64,000 bases of DNA from JBBRCX01 sp038204465 (GCA_038204465.1 JBBRCX010000008.1:1-64000); one strand, 5' to 3'; counted from the first letter of the stretch, positions 26,640 through 35,397 are shown. Translations and numbers: made by a program. The notes: a model not told the origin generated them from the sequence alone.

Positions 26640-27089
26640 ATGATCACGACGCAGGACCCCATCATCGCGGCGCTGGAGCAGCAGGTCGGCTGCTACCGCC
26701 GGCTGACCAGGCTCGCTGAGCTGCAGCATGAACACGTGCAGCAGAGCCAGACGGAAGAACTGCTTCACGTTCTCGAGAGCCGGCAGGAAGTGCTGGATCA
26801 GGCGTCGGACTTCGAGCGCGCAATCGCGCCTGCGAAGCGCCGGTGGGCTGGGTATCTCGATGGACTGGACAGCGCCGGACGGATGAAAGCCGAGGGGTTG
26901 CTCGCGGAGACGCGGCGTCTGCTCGAGCAGATCACGTCGGCCGATCGCGACGATGCCCTGGTCCTGCAACAGCGCAAGCTGAACCTGGGTCGGCAGATCA
27001 ACCAGGCGACGGCGGCGCGGCAGGTGAATCGCAGCTACGCCGCCTCCGCCTACGGCAAGCGGTCGGCGAACGTGGACGTTCAACGATGA
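26640..27089 (+). CDS. flgN: FlgN-type flagellar chaperone
   Basis: A 149-residue, wholly helical protein. The N-terminal coiled coil (1-100) is followed by QQRKLNLGRQINQATAARQ and a basic C-tail, the pattern of FlgN (hook-filament junction chaperone for FlgK and FlgL). It protects these export substrates in the cytoplasm before delivery to FlhA. The stop codon overlaps the start of the kinase gene as ATGA, so translation is coupled. No ATPase or membrane motif is present. flgK and flgL are not within the window. Confidence 0.7.
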   Translation: MITTQDPIIAALEQQVGCYRRLTRLAELQHEHVQQSQTEELLHVLESRQEVLDQASDFERAIAPAKRRWAGYLDGLDSAGRMKAEGLLAETRRLLEQITSADRDDALVLQQRKLNLGRQINQATAARQVNRSYAASAYGKRSANVDVQR

Positions 27090-27928
27090 GCGCAACCGCC
27101 ACACAAATTCCGGTGCACACCGCTCGGCGCATAGAAGAGCTGGGCCGGATCATCATGGCCTACAGCGAGGTGACGGAGAAACTCCAGCAGTCGCACGATC
27201 AACTCAACGAAACCGTTCACTCCCTGCGGAACGAATTGAGCGAGAAGAACCAGTTGCTCGAACGCAGGAACCGGCTGGCCGCCCTGGGGGAGATGGCGGC
27301 GGGAATGGCTCATGAAATCCGCAATCCGCTCGGCGGGATCCAGCTGTACGCCGGCATGTTGGCGGAAGACGTTGCAGACCGGGCCGGCGCGCTGCAGTTG
27401 GTCCGCAAGATCTCGGGCGGGGTGAAGCGTCTGGAATCTCTGGTTGGTCAAGTGCTGCAGTTCAGCCGCGAGATCAACGTCAGCCCGGAGCGAATGAATC
27501 TGGCCCAGGTCGTCGAGGAGGCGGTGGAATTTGCTTCCGCGGCGATGCAGGATCGCAACATCCGCTGCGAGGTGCAGGGCCCAGGCCCGTTGAATGTAAA
27601 TGCAGACCCGCTGCTGCTTGGGCAGGCGGTCCTGAACCTGCTGCTGAACGCGGCCGAGGCGATCGACGGAGAGGGGACCATCGCCGTCGGCTTCAGTGCG
27701 CCGCCCGAAGGATCGGAGGCGCGGCAATTCCACCTGTGTATCGTCGATGACGGGCCGGGAATTCCGGCGCAGATCCTCGATCGCATTTTTAATCCCTTTT
27801 TCACGACGAAAGACAGCGGAACGGGGCTGGGGCTGGCGATCGTGCACCGCGTGGTCGAGGCGCACGACGGCACGATCATGGCGTCAAACCTGCCGGGGCG
27901 CGGAGCGCGCTTCGAGATCCGAATCTAG
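27086..27928 (+). CDS. NtrB/FlrB-like soluble histidine kinase
   Basis: A 280-residue cytoplasmic sensor kinase without membrane helices. An N-terminal coiled coil (about 10-65) precedes the H-box MAAGMAHEIRNPLGG with the phosphorylated His at residue 76, then the N, D and G boxes of the HATPase domain (NLLLNAAEAI, DDGPGIP, GTGLGLAIVHR). This layout matches FlrB/FleS, which switches on the middle flagellar genes. The ATG at 27086 overlaps the flgN stop. The cognate sigma-54 activator gene starts 11 nt after it. Confidence 0.88.
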   Translation: MSATATQIPVHTARRIEELGRIIMAYSEVTEKLQQSHDQLNETVHSLRNELSEKNQLLERRNRLAALGEMAAGMAHEIRNPLGGIQLYAGMLAEDVADRAGALQLVRKISGGVKRLESLVGQVLQFSREINVSPERMNLAQVVEEAVEFASAAMQDRNIRCEVQGPGPLNVNADPLLLGQAVLNLLLNAAEAIDGEGTIAVGFSAPPEGSEARQFHLCIVDDGPGIPAQILDRIFNPFFTTKDSGTGLGLAIVHRVVEAHDGTIMASNLPGRGARFEIRI

Positions 27929-27939
27929 GAGGCCGATTC

Positions 27940-29313
27940 ATGGCACGCATTCTCGTCGCGGATGACCAGGAAATGATGAGGGATTCGCTGGCCGCTACTC
28001 TCGTGCGCGAAGGACACGAAGTCATCGCGGCCGCCGACGGCGCTGCAGCGGCGGCGCGGCTCAACGGCGGTGGACGTTTCGATCTGTTGATCACCGATCT
28101 GAAGATGCCCAAGTTGACCGGCATCGAGCTTCTGCAGGAAGCGAAGCGTTTGCGTCCGGACATGCCGGTTGTGCTGATGACCGCTTTCGCGAGTGTCGCG
28201 ACGGCGGTTGAGGCGATGAAACTGGGGGCATACGACTATATCCAGAAGCCCTTCGAGGGCGAGGAGATCAAGCTCCTGGTGGAGCGGACCCTGGAACACA
28301 GCCGGCTGATCAAGGAAAACCAGGCCTTGAGAAGCATGGCCGAAACCCTGCCGGCACGGCCGTTGATCGGCGGCGGCGAGCTGATGGCGGAGGTGCGCAA
28401 AAACATCGATCTGGTCGCCAAAAGTAGCGCGACGGTGCTCATCCGCGGCGAGAGCGGCACCGGAAAGGAAGTGGTCGCACGCGCGATCCACGCGGCGTCG
28501 GAGCGGCGCGAGCGTCCGATGCTTGCGGTGAATTGCGCGGCCCTTTCAGAGAATCTCCTGGAGTCGGAGCTGTTCGGCCATGAGAAAGGCGCGTTCACGG
28601 GCGCTGACCGGCTGCGCCGCGGGCGGTTCGAGCTGGCGGATGGTGGATCGCTGCTGCTCGATGAGATCAGCGAGATCGCGTCATCGCTGCAGGCGAAGCT
28701 GCTGCGGGTGCTGCAGGAGAACCAGTTCGAGCGCGTGGGCAGCAGCATCAGCCAGCAGAGCGACGTCCGCGTGATCGCAACGACGAACCGCGATCTGGAC
28801 GCGGCGGTGGATGAAGGAAAATTCAGGCAGGACTTGTTCTACCGGCTGAACGTGGTGCCCATCGAGCTGCCGCCTCTGCGTCAGCGCGCCGAAGACATTC
28901 CCGAGCTGTGCCGCCATTTCCTGAGCCAGATATCCAAGCGGGAGAATTCGCCGTTCCGTCACATCGACGCCGATGCGGTGCGCCTGCTGCAACGGTATCC
29001 ATGGCCGGGGAACGTACGCGAACTGCAAAACATTATCGAGCGCGCGACGGTGTTGGAATCGGAGCCCGGCGTGGTTCGCGCTTCGACGATCGAGCCATGG
29101 CTGCGGACGCGGGCATCGACTTCGGCGGCGGTCGAAGATCTCGCGGGGAAGCCGCTGGCGGACATTGAGAAGCAGGTAATCCTGTCGACGCTGCAGCAGT
29201 TCAAGGGTCACCGAATCAAGACGGCGGGGGCGCTGGGCATTGGCGTGCGGACGCTGGGGATGAAGCTGAAGCGATGGAAAGAGGACGGCGAATTGGTGCG
29301 GAGCGGCGCATGA
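27940..29313 (+). CDS. Sigma-54-dependent response regulator, FlrC/FleR-like
   Basis: A 457-residue NtrC-type activator. Receiver domain (1-120) with the phospho-acceptor D53 in TDLKMPK; AAA+ domain with Walker A GESGTGKE (170-177) and the sigma-54-contacting loop GAFTGA (217-222), both intact; C-terminal Fis-type helix-turn-helix (about 415-450, GHRIKTAGALGIGVRTLGMK). AGGAGG is seven bases before the ATG. Located between its kinase and the flgB/flgC gene, it most likely drives the flagellar genes; a sigma-54-like site lies 80 bases after its stop codon. Confidence 0.92.
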   Translation: MARILVADDQEMMRDSLAATLVREGHEVIAAADGAAAAARLNGGGRFDLLITDLKMPKLTGIELLQEAKRLRPDMPVVLMTAFASVATAVEAMKLGAYDYIQKPFEGEEIKLLVERTLEHSRLIKENQALRSMAETLPARPLIGGGELMAEVRKNIDLVAKSSATVLIRGESGTGKEVVARAIHAASERRERPMLAVNCAALSENLLESELFGHEKGAFTGADRLRRGRFELADGGSLLLDEISEIASSLQAKLLRVLQENQFERVGSSISQQSDVRVIATTNRDLDAAVDEGKFRQDLFYRLNVVPIELPPLRQRAEDIPELCRHFLSQISKRENSPFRHIDADAVRLLQRYPWPGNVRELQNIIERATVLESEPGVVRASTIEPWLRTRASTSAAVEDLAGKPLADIEKQVILSTLQQFKGHRIKTAGALGIGVRTLGMKLKRWKEDGELVRSGA

Positions 29314-29392
29314 ACTTGCGCCATCCGCGCAGCGTTTGCCGGGTGGTCCCGTAATCGCGGGCGGAATGGTCGCGGCCGGCGCGGGCGGACGG

Positions 29393-29408
29393 TGGCACGG
29401 GGTTTGAC
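29393..29408 (+). promoter_or_regulatory. Sigma-54-like -24/-12 site before flgB/flgC
   Basis: TGGCACG (29393-29399), four bases, then TTGAC (29404-29408). The -24 half and the spacing are exact; the -12 half has GA where GC is expected. It sits 16 bases before the ATG at 29424 and directly after the gene for a sigma-54 activator. Confidence 0.45.
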
Positions 29409-29423
29409 AAGACAGGTCTGACT

Positions 29424-29848
29424 ATGTTCATCGAGCGGCTTTTGAACCAGGGTGACGCGCCGATGCTGGAGCAGTGGCTCCATTTCACCGCGGCGCGGCA
29501 TTGGCTGATCGCGGAGAACGTCGTCAACGTGAACACGACGCGGAATGCGCGGGGCGAACGGATCCCGTACCGCCGGCGGCTGGTGACCTTCGCGCCGGAG
29601 ATGCTGGGCGATTCCTCGCGTCCGGGTGTTCATGTGGACCAGGTGACGTTGGACCCCGGCGCCGTTCCTGAAGCGGTTGTGACAGGCCATCCGCACGCCG
29701 ATGCGAGCGGTTACGTGCAATTTCCGAACATCGACGTTGCGGTGGAGTACGTCAATGCACTGGGGCATCGCGGGCGTACGAAGCGAACGTGACGATGATG
29801 GAAGTGAGCGAGTCAATCATCAACTCGAGTCGCAGGCTGATTGCCTGA
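29424..29848 (+). pseudogene. Chimeric flgB/flgC rod gene with a frameshift
   Basis: The first 38 residues read as the N-terminus of proximal rod protein FlgB (MFIERLLNQGDAPMLEQ, then FTAARHWLIAENVVN). From NVNTTRNARGERIPYRRR onward the sequence is FlgC, to HPHADASGYVQFPNIDVAVEYVNALG (residue 114). The join falls on the N-x-x-N-x-x-T motif shared by both proteins. After residue 114 the frame breaks: the original frame stops at 29792, but the neighbouring frame continues as ASRAYEANVTMMEVSES to the stop at 29846-29848, the usual FlgC C-terminal helix. One missing G in the run at 29762-29765 would restore it. Thus two genes are reduced to one and its polymerising helix is lost. A sequencing error could explain the frameshift but not the fusion. 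Confidence 0.8.
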
Positions 29849-29897
29849 CGCTCCACTAGCGCCGGGCGCGATCCCGGGGAAGAAATCAGCGGAATTC

Positions 29898-30212
29898 ATG
29901 ATCAACGGTGCGGACAACAACCTGTCGTTAGGAAAGCTTACGGGCGCGGGGATCGCGCCGGGCAAAGCCGCCGGAGGCGGCGCGACCGGGGGGGCGAGTT
30001 TTGAGGACGCGCTCAAGGGAAGCATCGACGAAGTTTCGCGGCTGCAGCAGGACGCGAGCAAAGCGGTTCAGGACCTTGCCACGGGCAAGACCGGCGACGT
30101 CACGGGCGTTATGACGGCAATGGATAAATCGGATCTGGCGTTCAAGACGCTGCTGGCGATTCGAGCCCAGCTGATGGACGCGTACGAGGAGATCAAAGGC
30201 ATTTCGGTGTAG
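29898..30212 (+). CDS. fliE: Flagellar hook-basal body complex protein FliE
   Basis: A 104-residue protein. A Gly/Ala-rich N-terminal half is followed by the conserved FliE region: SFEDALKGSIDEVSRLQQDA, then MDKSDLAFKTLLAIRAQL and DAYEEIKG at the C-terminus. FliE joins the MS ring to the proximal rod and is an early export substrate. The start is taken at ATG 29898; a TTG at 29841 would add 19 residues unlike FliE and would overlap the end of flgC. The ribosome site is weak. It lies between flgB/flgC and fliF as in most flagellar operons. Confidence 0.88.
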   Translation: MINGADNNLSLGKLTGAGIAPGKAAGGGATGGASFEDALKGSIDEVSRLQQDASKAVQDLATGKTGDVTGVMTAMDKSDLAFKTLLAIRAQLMDAYEEIKGISV

Positions 30213-30303
30213 TGGACGGGGTGGAATGGCGCGGCGGTGCGGCAACACCGGCGCGCGGTGGGGCGGAGCCCCGTAAACATGAGCAGCCAGGGAGGGCTGA
30301 CGC

Positions 30304-31935
30304 ATGGACTTTTTCAAAACTCAGTTGGACCGGATTCAGCAGCAACTCAGCGGCCTGTCGAGCAGCCAGAAGATGCTTACGGCATCGCTCGTGGCGATCA
30401 TGGTCATGACGCTGCTGTGGTGGGGGCGCTACGCCGGCCAGGCGGAGATGGAGCCTGTCCTCAATCAGACCCTTTCTGAAGATGATCTGACGCGCATCGG
30501 CTCGAGCCTTTCGAGCAAGGGCATCGACTACAAGGTGGTTGATGGGAAGGTGCTCGTGCCGGCGGAACGAAAGTTCCAGGTGCTGGCGGAGCTGGGCTTC
30601 TCGCAGACGCTGCCGCGCAACACCACCGCAGGCTTTGACGAGATCATCGAAAAGATCAAGCCCTGGGCGCCGGCGACCGAACGCGACGCGATGTACAACC
30701 ATGCCAGGGAGATGACGCTGGCCGACGTGATCGGCCGGTTCCCCAACGTCGCGCAGGCGAAGGTGATGATCAACCCGACCAGGGAGCGCCACTTCGGCGG
30801 CAACGTCGAGCCATCGGCGTCGATCATGATCGAGACGCGCGACAGTATGCCGGCCGGGAAGAAGCTGGTCGAGGCCGCCGCCGACATGGTGGTGGGAGCC
30901 GTCGCGGGTTTGTCCAAGACGCACGTGAAAGTCGCGGTGAATGGATCCGCGCAGCGCGTGAGCTCACCTGAGGGCGGCGGGATCGAAGGCGGCGACGAGT
31001 TAATGGATCTGGTGGCCCGCAACGAGCGGCGTTTCGAGGAGAAGATCGCCAACCAGTTCAACTACATCAGCGGCTTTCTAGTTTCGGTGACGGTGAAGAT
31101 CAACACTCAGACCCTGGAATCGGAGTCGACTGAATACGACAAGGAAAAGACGTTCAACAAGGAGCTCAAGACGTCGTCGCACACGAGCGAGACGAGCACG
31201 CCATCGCAGTCGGGGGAGCCGGGGATCAATTCCAATTCCGGCATGGAAGTCACGGCTATCCCGGCTTCCGGCACCGTGAACACCGAGTCGCAGGAGACGT
31301 CGGAGTACGAAATCCTTCCTTCGAAGACCCACAAGGCGATCAAGGACATTCCGGGCGCGGCCAGCGCGATCGCCGCGGCGGTGCGCGTTCCGCGGGCATA
31401 TTTCATCACTGTGTTGAAGAACGCGGATGGGAAGGACCCGGACAAGGCGGCGGTAGACCAGTTGATCGCCACTGAGCTTCCGAAGATTCGCGAAGCGGTG
31501 AAATCGTGCACCGCGCTCAAGTCCGACTCGGACGTTTCGGTCGACACCTACAGCGATGTGATGCCGATGCTCGTGGCTACCGCGGCCATACCGTCGAGCG
31601 GCACCGCGCTCACCTCCTCATTGGCGGGACGCACGAAGGAAATCGCGCTGGGCGCCCTGGCAGTCATCAGCCTGTTCATGGTTTCAATGATGGTCCGCAA
31701 GGGCACGCCGGCACCGATCGTCGCGGCGCCGGTCGTGGCGATGGCTACGCCGGTGCTCGAGGGGGGCGAGGCGGTCGCGGGAGAGGTCGGCTCCGGCAGC
31801 ACGCTGCTGGGTGGGATGGAGCTGGATGACGACGCCGTGCGAACGCAACAGATGCTCGACCAGGTCTCAACGATGGTTGGCGACAACCCCGATGGAGCGG
31901 CAAACGTGGTCAAGCGGTGGCTGAATCGGTCGTGA
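30304..31935 (+). CDS. fliF: Flagellar MS-ring protein FliF
   Basis: A 543-residue, full-length FliF. Membrane helices are at about residues 22-42 and 440-460, with the periplasmic ring-building domains between them (YscJ-type GIDYKVVDGKVLVP, then AKVMINPTRERHFGG and the FliF-C segment). The C-terminal cytoplasmic tail ends in NVVKRWLNRS, the part that binds the N-terminal domain of FliG. GAGGG lies before the ATG. FliF forms the membrane base of the rotor and houses the export gate. Its 3' end is followed within 24 nt by the fliG-like fragment. Confidence 0.95.
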   Translation: MDFFKTQLDRIQQQLSGLSSSQKMLTASLVAIMVMTLLWWGRYAGQAEMEPVLNQTLSEDDLTRIGSSLSSKGIDYKVVDGKVLVPAERKFQVLAELGFSQTLPRNTTAGFDEIIEKIKPWAPATERDAMYNHAREMTLADVIGRFPNVAQAKVMINPTRERHFGGNVEPSASIMIETRDSMPAGKKLVEAAADMVVGAVAGLSKTHVKVAVNGSAQRVSSPEGGGIEGGDELMDLVARNERRFEEKIANQFNYISGFLVSVTVKINTQTLESESTEYDKEKTFNKELKTSSHTSETSTPSQSGEPGINSNSGMEVTAIPASGTVNTESQETSEYEILPSKTHKAIKDIPGAASAIAAAVRVPRAYFITVLKNADGKDPDKAAVDQLIATELPKIREAVKSCTALKSDSDVSVDTYSDVMPMLVATAAIPSSGTALTSSLAGRTKEIALGALAVISLFMVSMMVRKGTPAPIVAAPVVAMATPVLEGGEAVAGEVGSGSTLLGGMELDDDAVRTQQMLDQVSTMVGDNPDGAANVVKRWLNRS

Positions 31936-31958
31936 AGCCCGCCATTAGAGGAATTGCG

Positions 31959-32189
31959 ATGACTGAAATGAGCGGCGTTCGTAAATCGGCAATCCTGCTT
32001 CAGCCGATGGAGCCAGATCGGGCGGCGGAGATCTTAAAGCGGCTGCCCCAAGCATCGGTGGAAGCGGTGAGCCAGGAGATAGCCTCGTTGGGAGCGATTG
32101 AAGATCACACGCTCCAGGCGGTGTGGAATGAGTTTTACCACTTTGTAGCGGTAAGCGACGTCCCCGGAATCGCGCACGCGAAGTCGTAG
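31959..32189 (+). CDS. Stand-alone FliG N-terminal-domain paralog
   Basis: A 76-residue protein whose whole length aligns with the first 80 residues of the full FliG encoded 75 bases downstream: MTEMSGVRKSAILLQPMEPD against MAEMTGVRKSAILLLSLEQE, then RAAEILKRLP and the EIASLGAIE segment, ending in HAKS against YAKS. About half of the residues are identical, so this is an old tandem duplication and not an assembly echo. It has its own ribosome site (AGAGGA) and ATG. The FliG N-domain is the part that binds the FliF tail. It lacks the middle and C-terminal motor domains. It may cap or compete at the MS ring, or be a decaying copy. Confidence 0.75.
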   Translation: MTEMSGVRKSAILLQPMEPDRAAEILKRLPQASVEAVSQEIASLGAIEDHTLQAVWNEFYHFVAVSDVPGIAHAKS

Positions 32190-32264
32190 ATCAAACAGGG
32201 ACTGACCGGGATCTGAACCAGCTTGTGTGTGTGAAGTCCAGGGCCCTTCTATTCGGCGACAGTT

Positions 32265-33269
32265 ATGGCGGAAATGACAGGGGTTCGAAAATCGGCAATC
32301 CTTCTGCTCTCCCTAGAACAGGAGGACGCGGCGGAGATCCTGAAGCGGCTTCCCGCCGAAGCGGTGGAGGAGGTGAGCCGCGAGATCGCGTCGCTGGGGG
32401 AAATCCCGATCCAGACGCGGCGCGACGTGTTTGGCGAGTTCTACAACCTGGCCTTGGCCAACACCTACGTGAGCGAGGGCGGGCTGGAATATGCCAAGTC
32501 GCTGCTGAAGGCATCGCTGAGCGAGGATGACGCGTCGCGGGTGATCAAGCAGGTGACGCAGCAGGTGCAGACCACGCCTTTCTCGTTTCTGCAGAAGGCG
32601 GAGAGCGAGAACCTGCTGACGTTCATTCAGGACGAGCACCCCCAGACGATCGCGCTGATCCTGGCGCACCTGCCGCCGCAGAAGGCGAGTGAAATCCTGG
32701 TGGGCCTGCCGAGTCAGAAGCAGATCGAAGTCGTCAAGCGCATCGCGAATATGGAGCAGACGAACCCGGAAGTGATCAAAGAAGTCGAGCGCGGGTTGGA
32801 GCATCGGCTCTCCGACATCGTCAGCCAGACGTTCGAGAAGGCCGGCGGTGTCGACACCGTCGCGGAGATCCTCAACCTCGCTGATCGATCGACGGAAAAG
32901 GGGATCATGGAAGGCCTGGAGGCCGAAGACCCGGACCTGGTGGAGCACATCCGCCGGCTGATGTTCGTCTTCGAGGACATCCTGCTGGTGAACGACAAGG
33001 GGATTCAGTCGGTGCTGAAAGAGGTCGACAACGAGGAGTTGTCGCTGGCGCTGAAGACGGCGAGCCAGGACCTGAAGGACAAGATCTTCAAGAACATGTC
33101 CGTGCGCGCCGCCGAGCTTATCGCGGAGGACATGCAATACATGGGCCCGGTGCGCGTCAGCGACGTCGAGTCCGCCCAGCAGAAGATCGTCGACATCGTT
33201 CGGCGGCTGGAAGATGCCGGCGAGATCATCATCGCGGGCCGGGGCGGCGAGAAGGAAATGGTGGTTTGA
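32265..33269 (+). CDS. fliG: Flagellar motor switch protein FliG
   Basis: A full-length 334-residue FliG: N-terminal FliF-binding domain (1-100), middle domain with the EHPQT motif (DEHPQTIALILAHLPP) that contacts FliM, and the C-terminal torque-generating domain (about 200-330) with the charged helix LKTASQDLKDKIFKNMS. No residues look lost. FliG lies under the MS ring and meets the MotA stator. No clear ribosome site precedes the ATG. fliH starts 41 nt after its stop. Confidence 0.96.
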   Translation: MAEMTGVRKSAILLLSLEQEDAAEILKRLPAEAVEEVSREIASLGEIPIQTRRDVFGEFYNLALANTYVSEGGLEYAKSLLKASLSEDDASRVIKQVTQQVQTTPFSFLQKAESENLLTFIQDEHPQTIALILAHLPPQKASEILVGLPSQKQIEVVKRIANMEQTNPEVIKEVERGLEHRLSDIVSQTFEKAGGVDTVAEILNLADRSTEKGIMEGLEAEDPDLVEHIRRLMFVFEDILLVNDKGIQSVLKEVDNEELSLALKTASQDLKDKIFKNMSVRAAELIAEDMQYMGPVRVSDVESAQQKIVDIVRRLEDAGEIIIAGRGGEKEMVV

Positions 33270-33310
33270 TCCTGTCCGTCAGCGGCGTGGACAGGCGAGG
33301 CGGAAGCGAC

Positions 33311-34015
33311 ATGGGTCTGATCAAATCAAGCAACGCGCCCGCGTCGCTCAGTCCGTTCTCGATGCGTGACATCGAGATGCAGGCACGGGCGATTCTCGAG
33401 AAGGCACGGCAGCAGGCGGACACGCTGCTCGCCGCTGCGCAGACCGCGGCGGAATCGCTGAAGGTCGAAGCGCGGGCTGAAGGGCTGGAGCAAGGACGGC
33501 TTGAGGGCCAAGCGGCCGGCACCGAAGCGGGGAAGGAGGCCGGCGCGGCGCAGGCCTTGGCCGAACACCAATCGGCTCTCTCAGCCGCGTTCGCCACACT
33601 CAAGGCGGCCGTGCACAACCTGGAAGCGCAGCGGGTCGACCTGGAGACCACGGCGCTGTCGGAGGTTGTCGAGCTCGCGATCGCGGTTGCGCGGCGAGTG
33701 ACCAAGCGGCAGGGACTCATCGATCCGGCTGTGCTGACGGCGAACCTTGAAGAGGCGATGAAAGTGGTCGTACATTCGGCCGACGTGCGGATCGCCCTTC
33801 ACCCCGATCAGAAACGAACGCTCGACGAGGCGCTGCCGAAGCTGCGGCTGCAATGGCCGGAAGTGCACCATGTTGAGCTCATCGAGGATGGAAGCATTTG
33901 TCCTGGGGGCTGCCGGGTGCATTGTGGACAAGGCGAAGTGAGCGCCGACCTGGAGGGACAGCTCGATCGCGTCGTCGAGGACCTTCTGCCTGCCGGGACG
34001 GAGGCCTTAGCCTGA
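33311..34015 (+). CDS. fliH: Flagellar export ATPase regulator FliH
   Basis: A 234-residue protein: N-terminal segment, a long helix with small-residue repeats of the FliH GxxxG kind (EGQAAGTEAGKEAGAAQ), and a C-terminal domain with VELAIAVARRV and the ADVRIALHPDQ region. FliH dimers hold the ATPase FliI at the export gate and restrain its activity. The open frame begins with TTG at 33266, but the ATG at 33311 has GCGGAAG upstream. Its TGA stop overlaps the proposed CTG start of fliI. Confidence 0.85.
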   Translation: MGLIKSSNAPASLSPFSMRDIEMQARAILEKARQQADTLLAAAQTAAESLKVEARAEGLEQGRLEGQAAGTEAGKEAGAAQALAEHQSALSAAFATLKAAVHNLEAQRVDLETTALSEVVELAIAVARRVTKRQGLIDPAVLTANLEEAMKVVVHSADVRIALHPDQKRTLDEALPKLRLQWPEVHHVELIEDGSICPGGCRVHCGQGEVSADLEGQLDRVVEDLLPAGTEALA

Positions 34016-35397
34016 AATACCTGAGCGCCCAGCTCGAAGCGGTGGAAGGCTCGATGCCGTTCGGCGTCGTCGGACAGGTGCAGTCGATGAGCGGGATGAC
34101 AATCGAGGCGTCGGACCTCACCCTGCCGCTGGGAAGCCTGTGCCGGATCAGCAGCTTCGGCGGTAAAAGCGCGACGGCGGAGGTCATCGGTTTCAGGGGG
34201 GGCAAGACGCTGCTGATGCCGCTGAGCAACACGACCGGCGTCGCGCGCGGCGATCGAATCGAGAATGTCGCCGCCGCGCCGCGCATCTGGTGTTCGCCGC
34301 AACTGCTCGGCCGCGTGCTGAATGGATTTGGCGAACCGATTGACGGCAAGGGCCCGCTTCGCCTGTCAGAGTCGCGGCGGATCGATGCGCGCAGCGTGGC
34401 GCCGCTCGATCGCGAGAATATCCGGGAGCCGATCTCGACGAGCGTGCGCGCGATTGACGGCCTGCAGACCTGCGGGCTCGGCCAGCGGATGGGCATCTTT
34501 TCCGGCCCCGGCGTCGGTAAGAGCACGCTGCTGTCTTCGATCGCCAAGCACACGAGCGCGGATGTTTCGGTGGTGGCCTTGATCGGAGAGCGCGGGCGCG
34601 AGGTGCAGGAGTTCCTGCATACCAGCCTGGGCGAAGAGGGACTGTCGCGTTGCGTGGTGATCGTCAGCACGAGCGACGAGGCGCCGCTGCTGCGGGTGCG
34701 CGCGGCGAAGGTCGCCTGCACCGTTTCGGAATACTTCCGCGATGCGGGGCTCGACGTGCTGCTGATGATGGATTCGATTACCCGCCTGTGCCAGGCGCAG
34801 CGCCAGATCGGCCTGGCCGCGCGCGAGCCGCCGGCGACGAAGGGGTTTCCGCCGAGCGTCTTTGCGCTGCTGCCGGAGATCCTCGAGCGCGCTGGGAAGA
34901 CGGCAATCGGCTCGATCACCGGCTTTTATACGGTGTTGGTCGAAGGCGACGACTTCAACGAGCCGATCCCGGACGCGGTCAAGGGGATCACCGACGGGCA
35001 CCTGTGGCTGAGTCGCTCATTGGCGAACCGCGGTCATTTCCCGCCGATCGATGTGCTGCAGAGCATCAGCCGCGTGCGCGGCGATGTGACGGACACAGAT
35101 CACCTGCGATGGGCGCGGCGGGTGGTGTCGCTGACGGCGGTGTATCAGGACATCGAAGACCTGGTGAACATCGGCGCCTACGTGCCCGGCGTCAACCTTG
35201 AATATGACCTGGCGGTGCAATCGCGGCCGCGCATCGTCGAATACCTCCAGCAGGAGCCGCAGACGGCGTCGTCAATGGAGCAGACGAAGCAGAAGCTCGC
35301 CGAGCTTTCGAGCTGGATCGATCAGACGGAGAAGGCTTTGAAAGCGCAGGCGGTGAAGCCCGGGGCGAGACAGGTTGCCGCGGCGGCGAAGCAGTGA
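34012..35397 (+). CDS. fliI: Flagellum-specific export ATPase FliI
   Basis: A 461-residue F1-beta-like ATPase of the flagellar type III export apparatus. Walker A is GIFSGPGVGKST, the Walker B segment LLMMDSITRL and the C-terminal helical domain are intact. The start is unusual: no ATG, GTG or TTG has a good ribosome site and right length, whereas CTG at 34012 lies seven bases after a perfect GGAGG (34000-34004), overlaps the fliH stop as CTGA, and opens the usual N-terminal helix (LKYLSAQLEAVEG). GTG 34042 and ATG 34054 are alternatives that would trim this helix; the latter has GGAAGG four bases upstream. Confidence 0.9.
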   Translation: MKYLSAQLEAVEGSMPFGVVGQVQSMSGMTIEASDLTLPLGSLCRISSFGGKSATAEVIGFRGGKTLLMPLSNTTGVARGDRIENVAAAPRIWCSPQLLGRVLNGFGEPIDGKGPLRLSESRRIDARSVAPLDRENIREPISTSVRAIDGLQTCGLGQRMGIFSGPGVGKSTLLSSIAKHTSADVSVVALIGERGREVQEFLHTSLGEEGLSRCVVIVSTSDEAPLLRVRAAKVACTVSEYFRDAGLDVLLMMDSITRLCQAQRQIGLAAREPPATKGFPPSVFALLPEILERAGKTAIGSITGFYTVLVEGDDFNEPIPDAVKGITDGHLWLSRSLANRGHFPPIDVLQSISRVRGDVTDTDHLRWARRVVSLTAVYQDIEDLVNIGAYVPGVNLEYDLAVQSRPRIVEYLQQEPQTASSMEQTKQKLAELSSWIDQTEKALKAQAVKPGARQVAAAAKQ

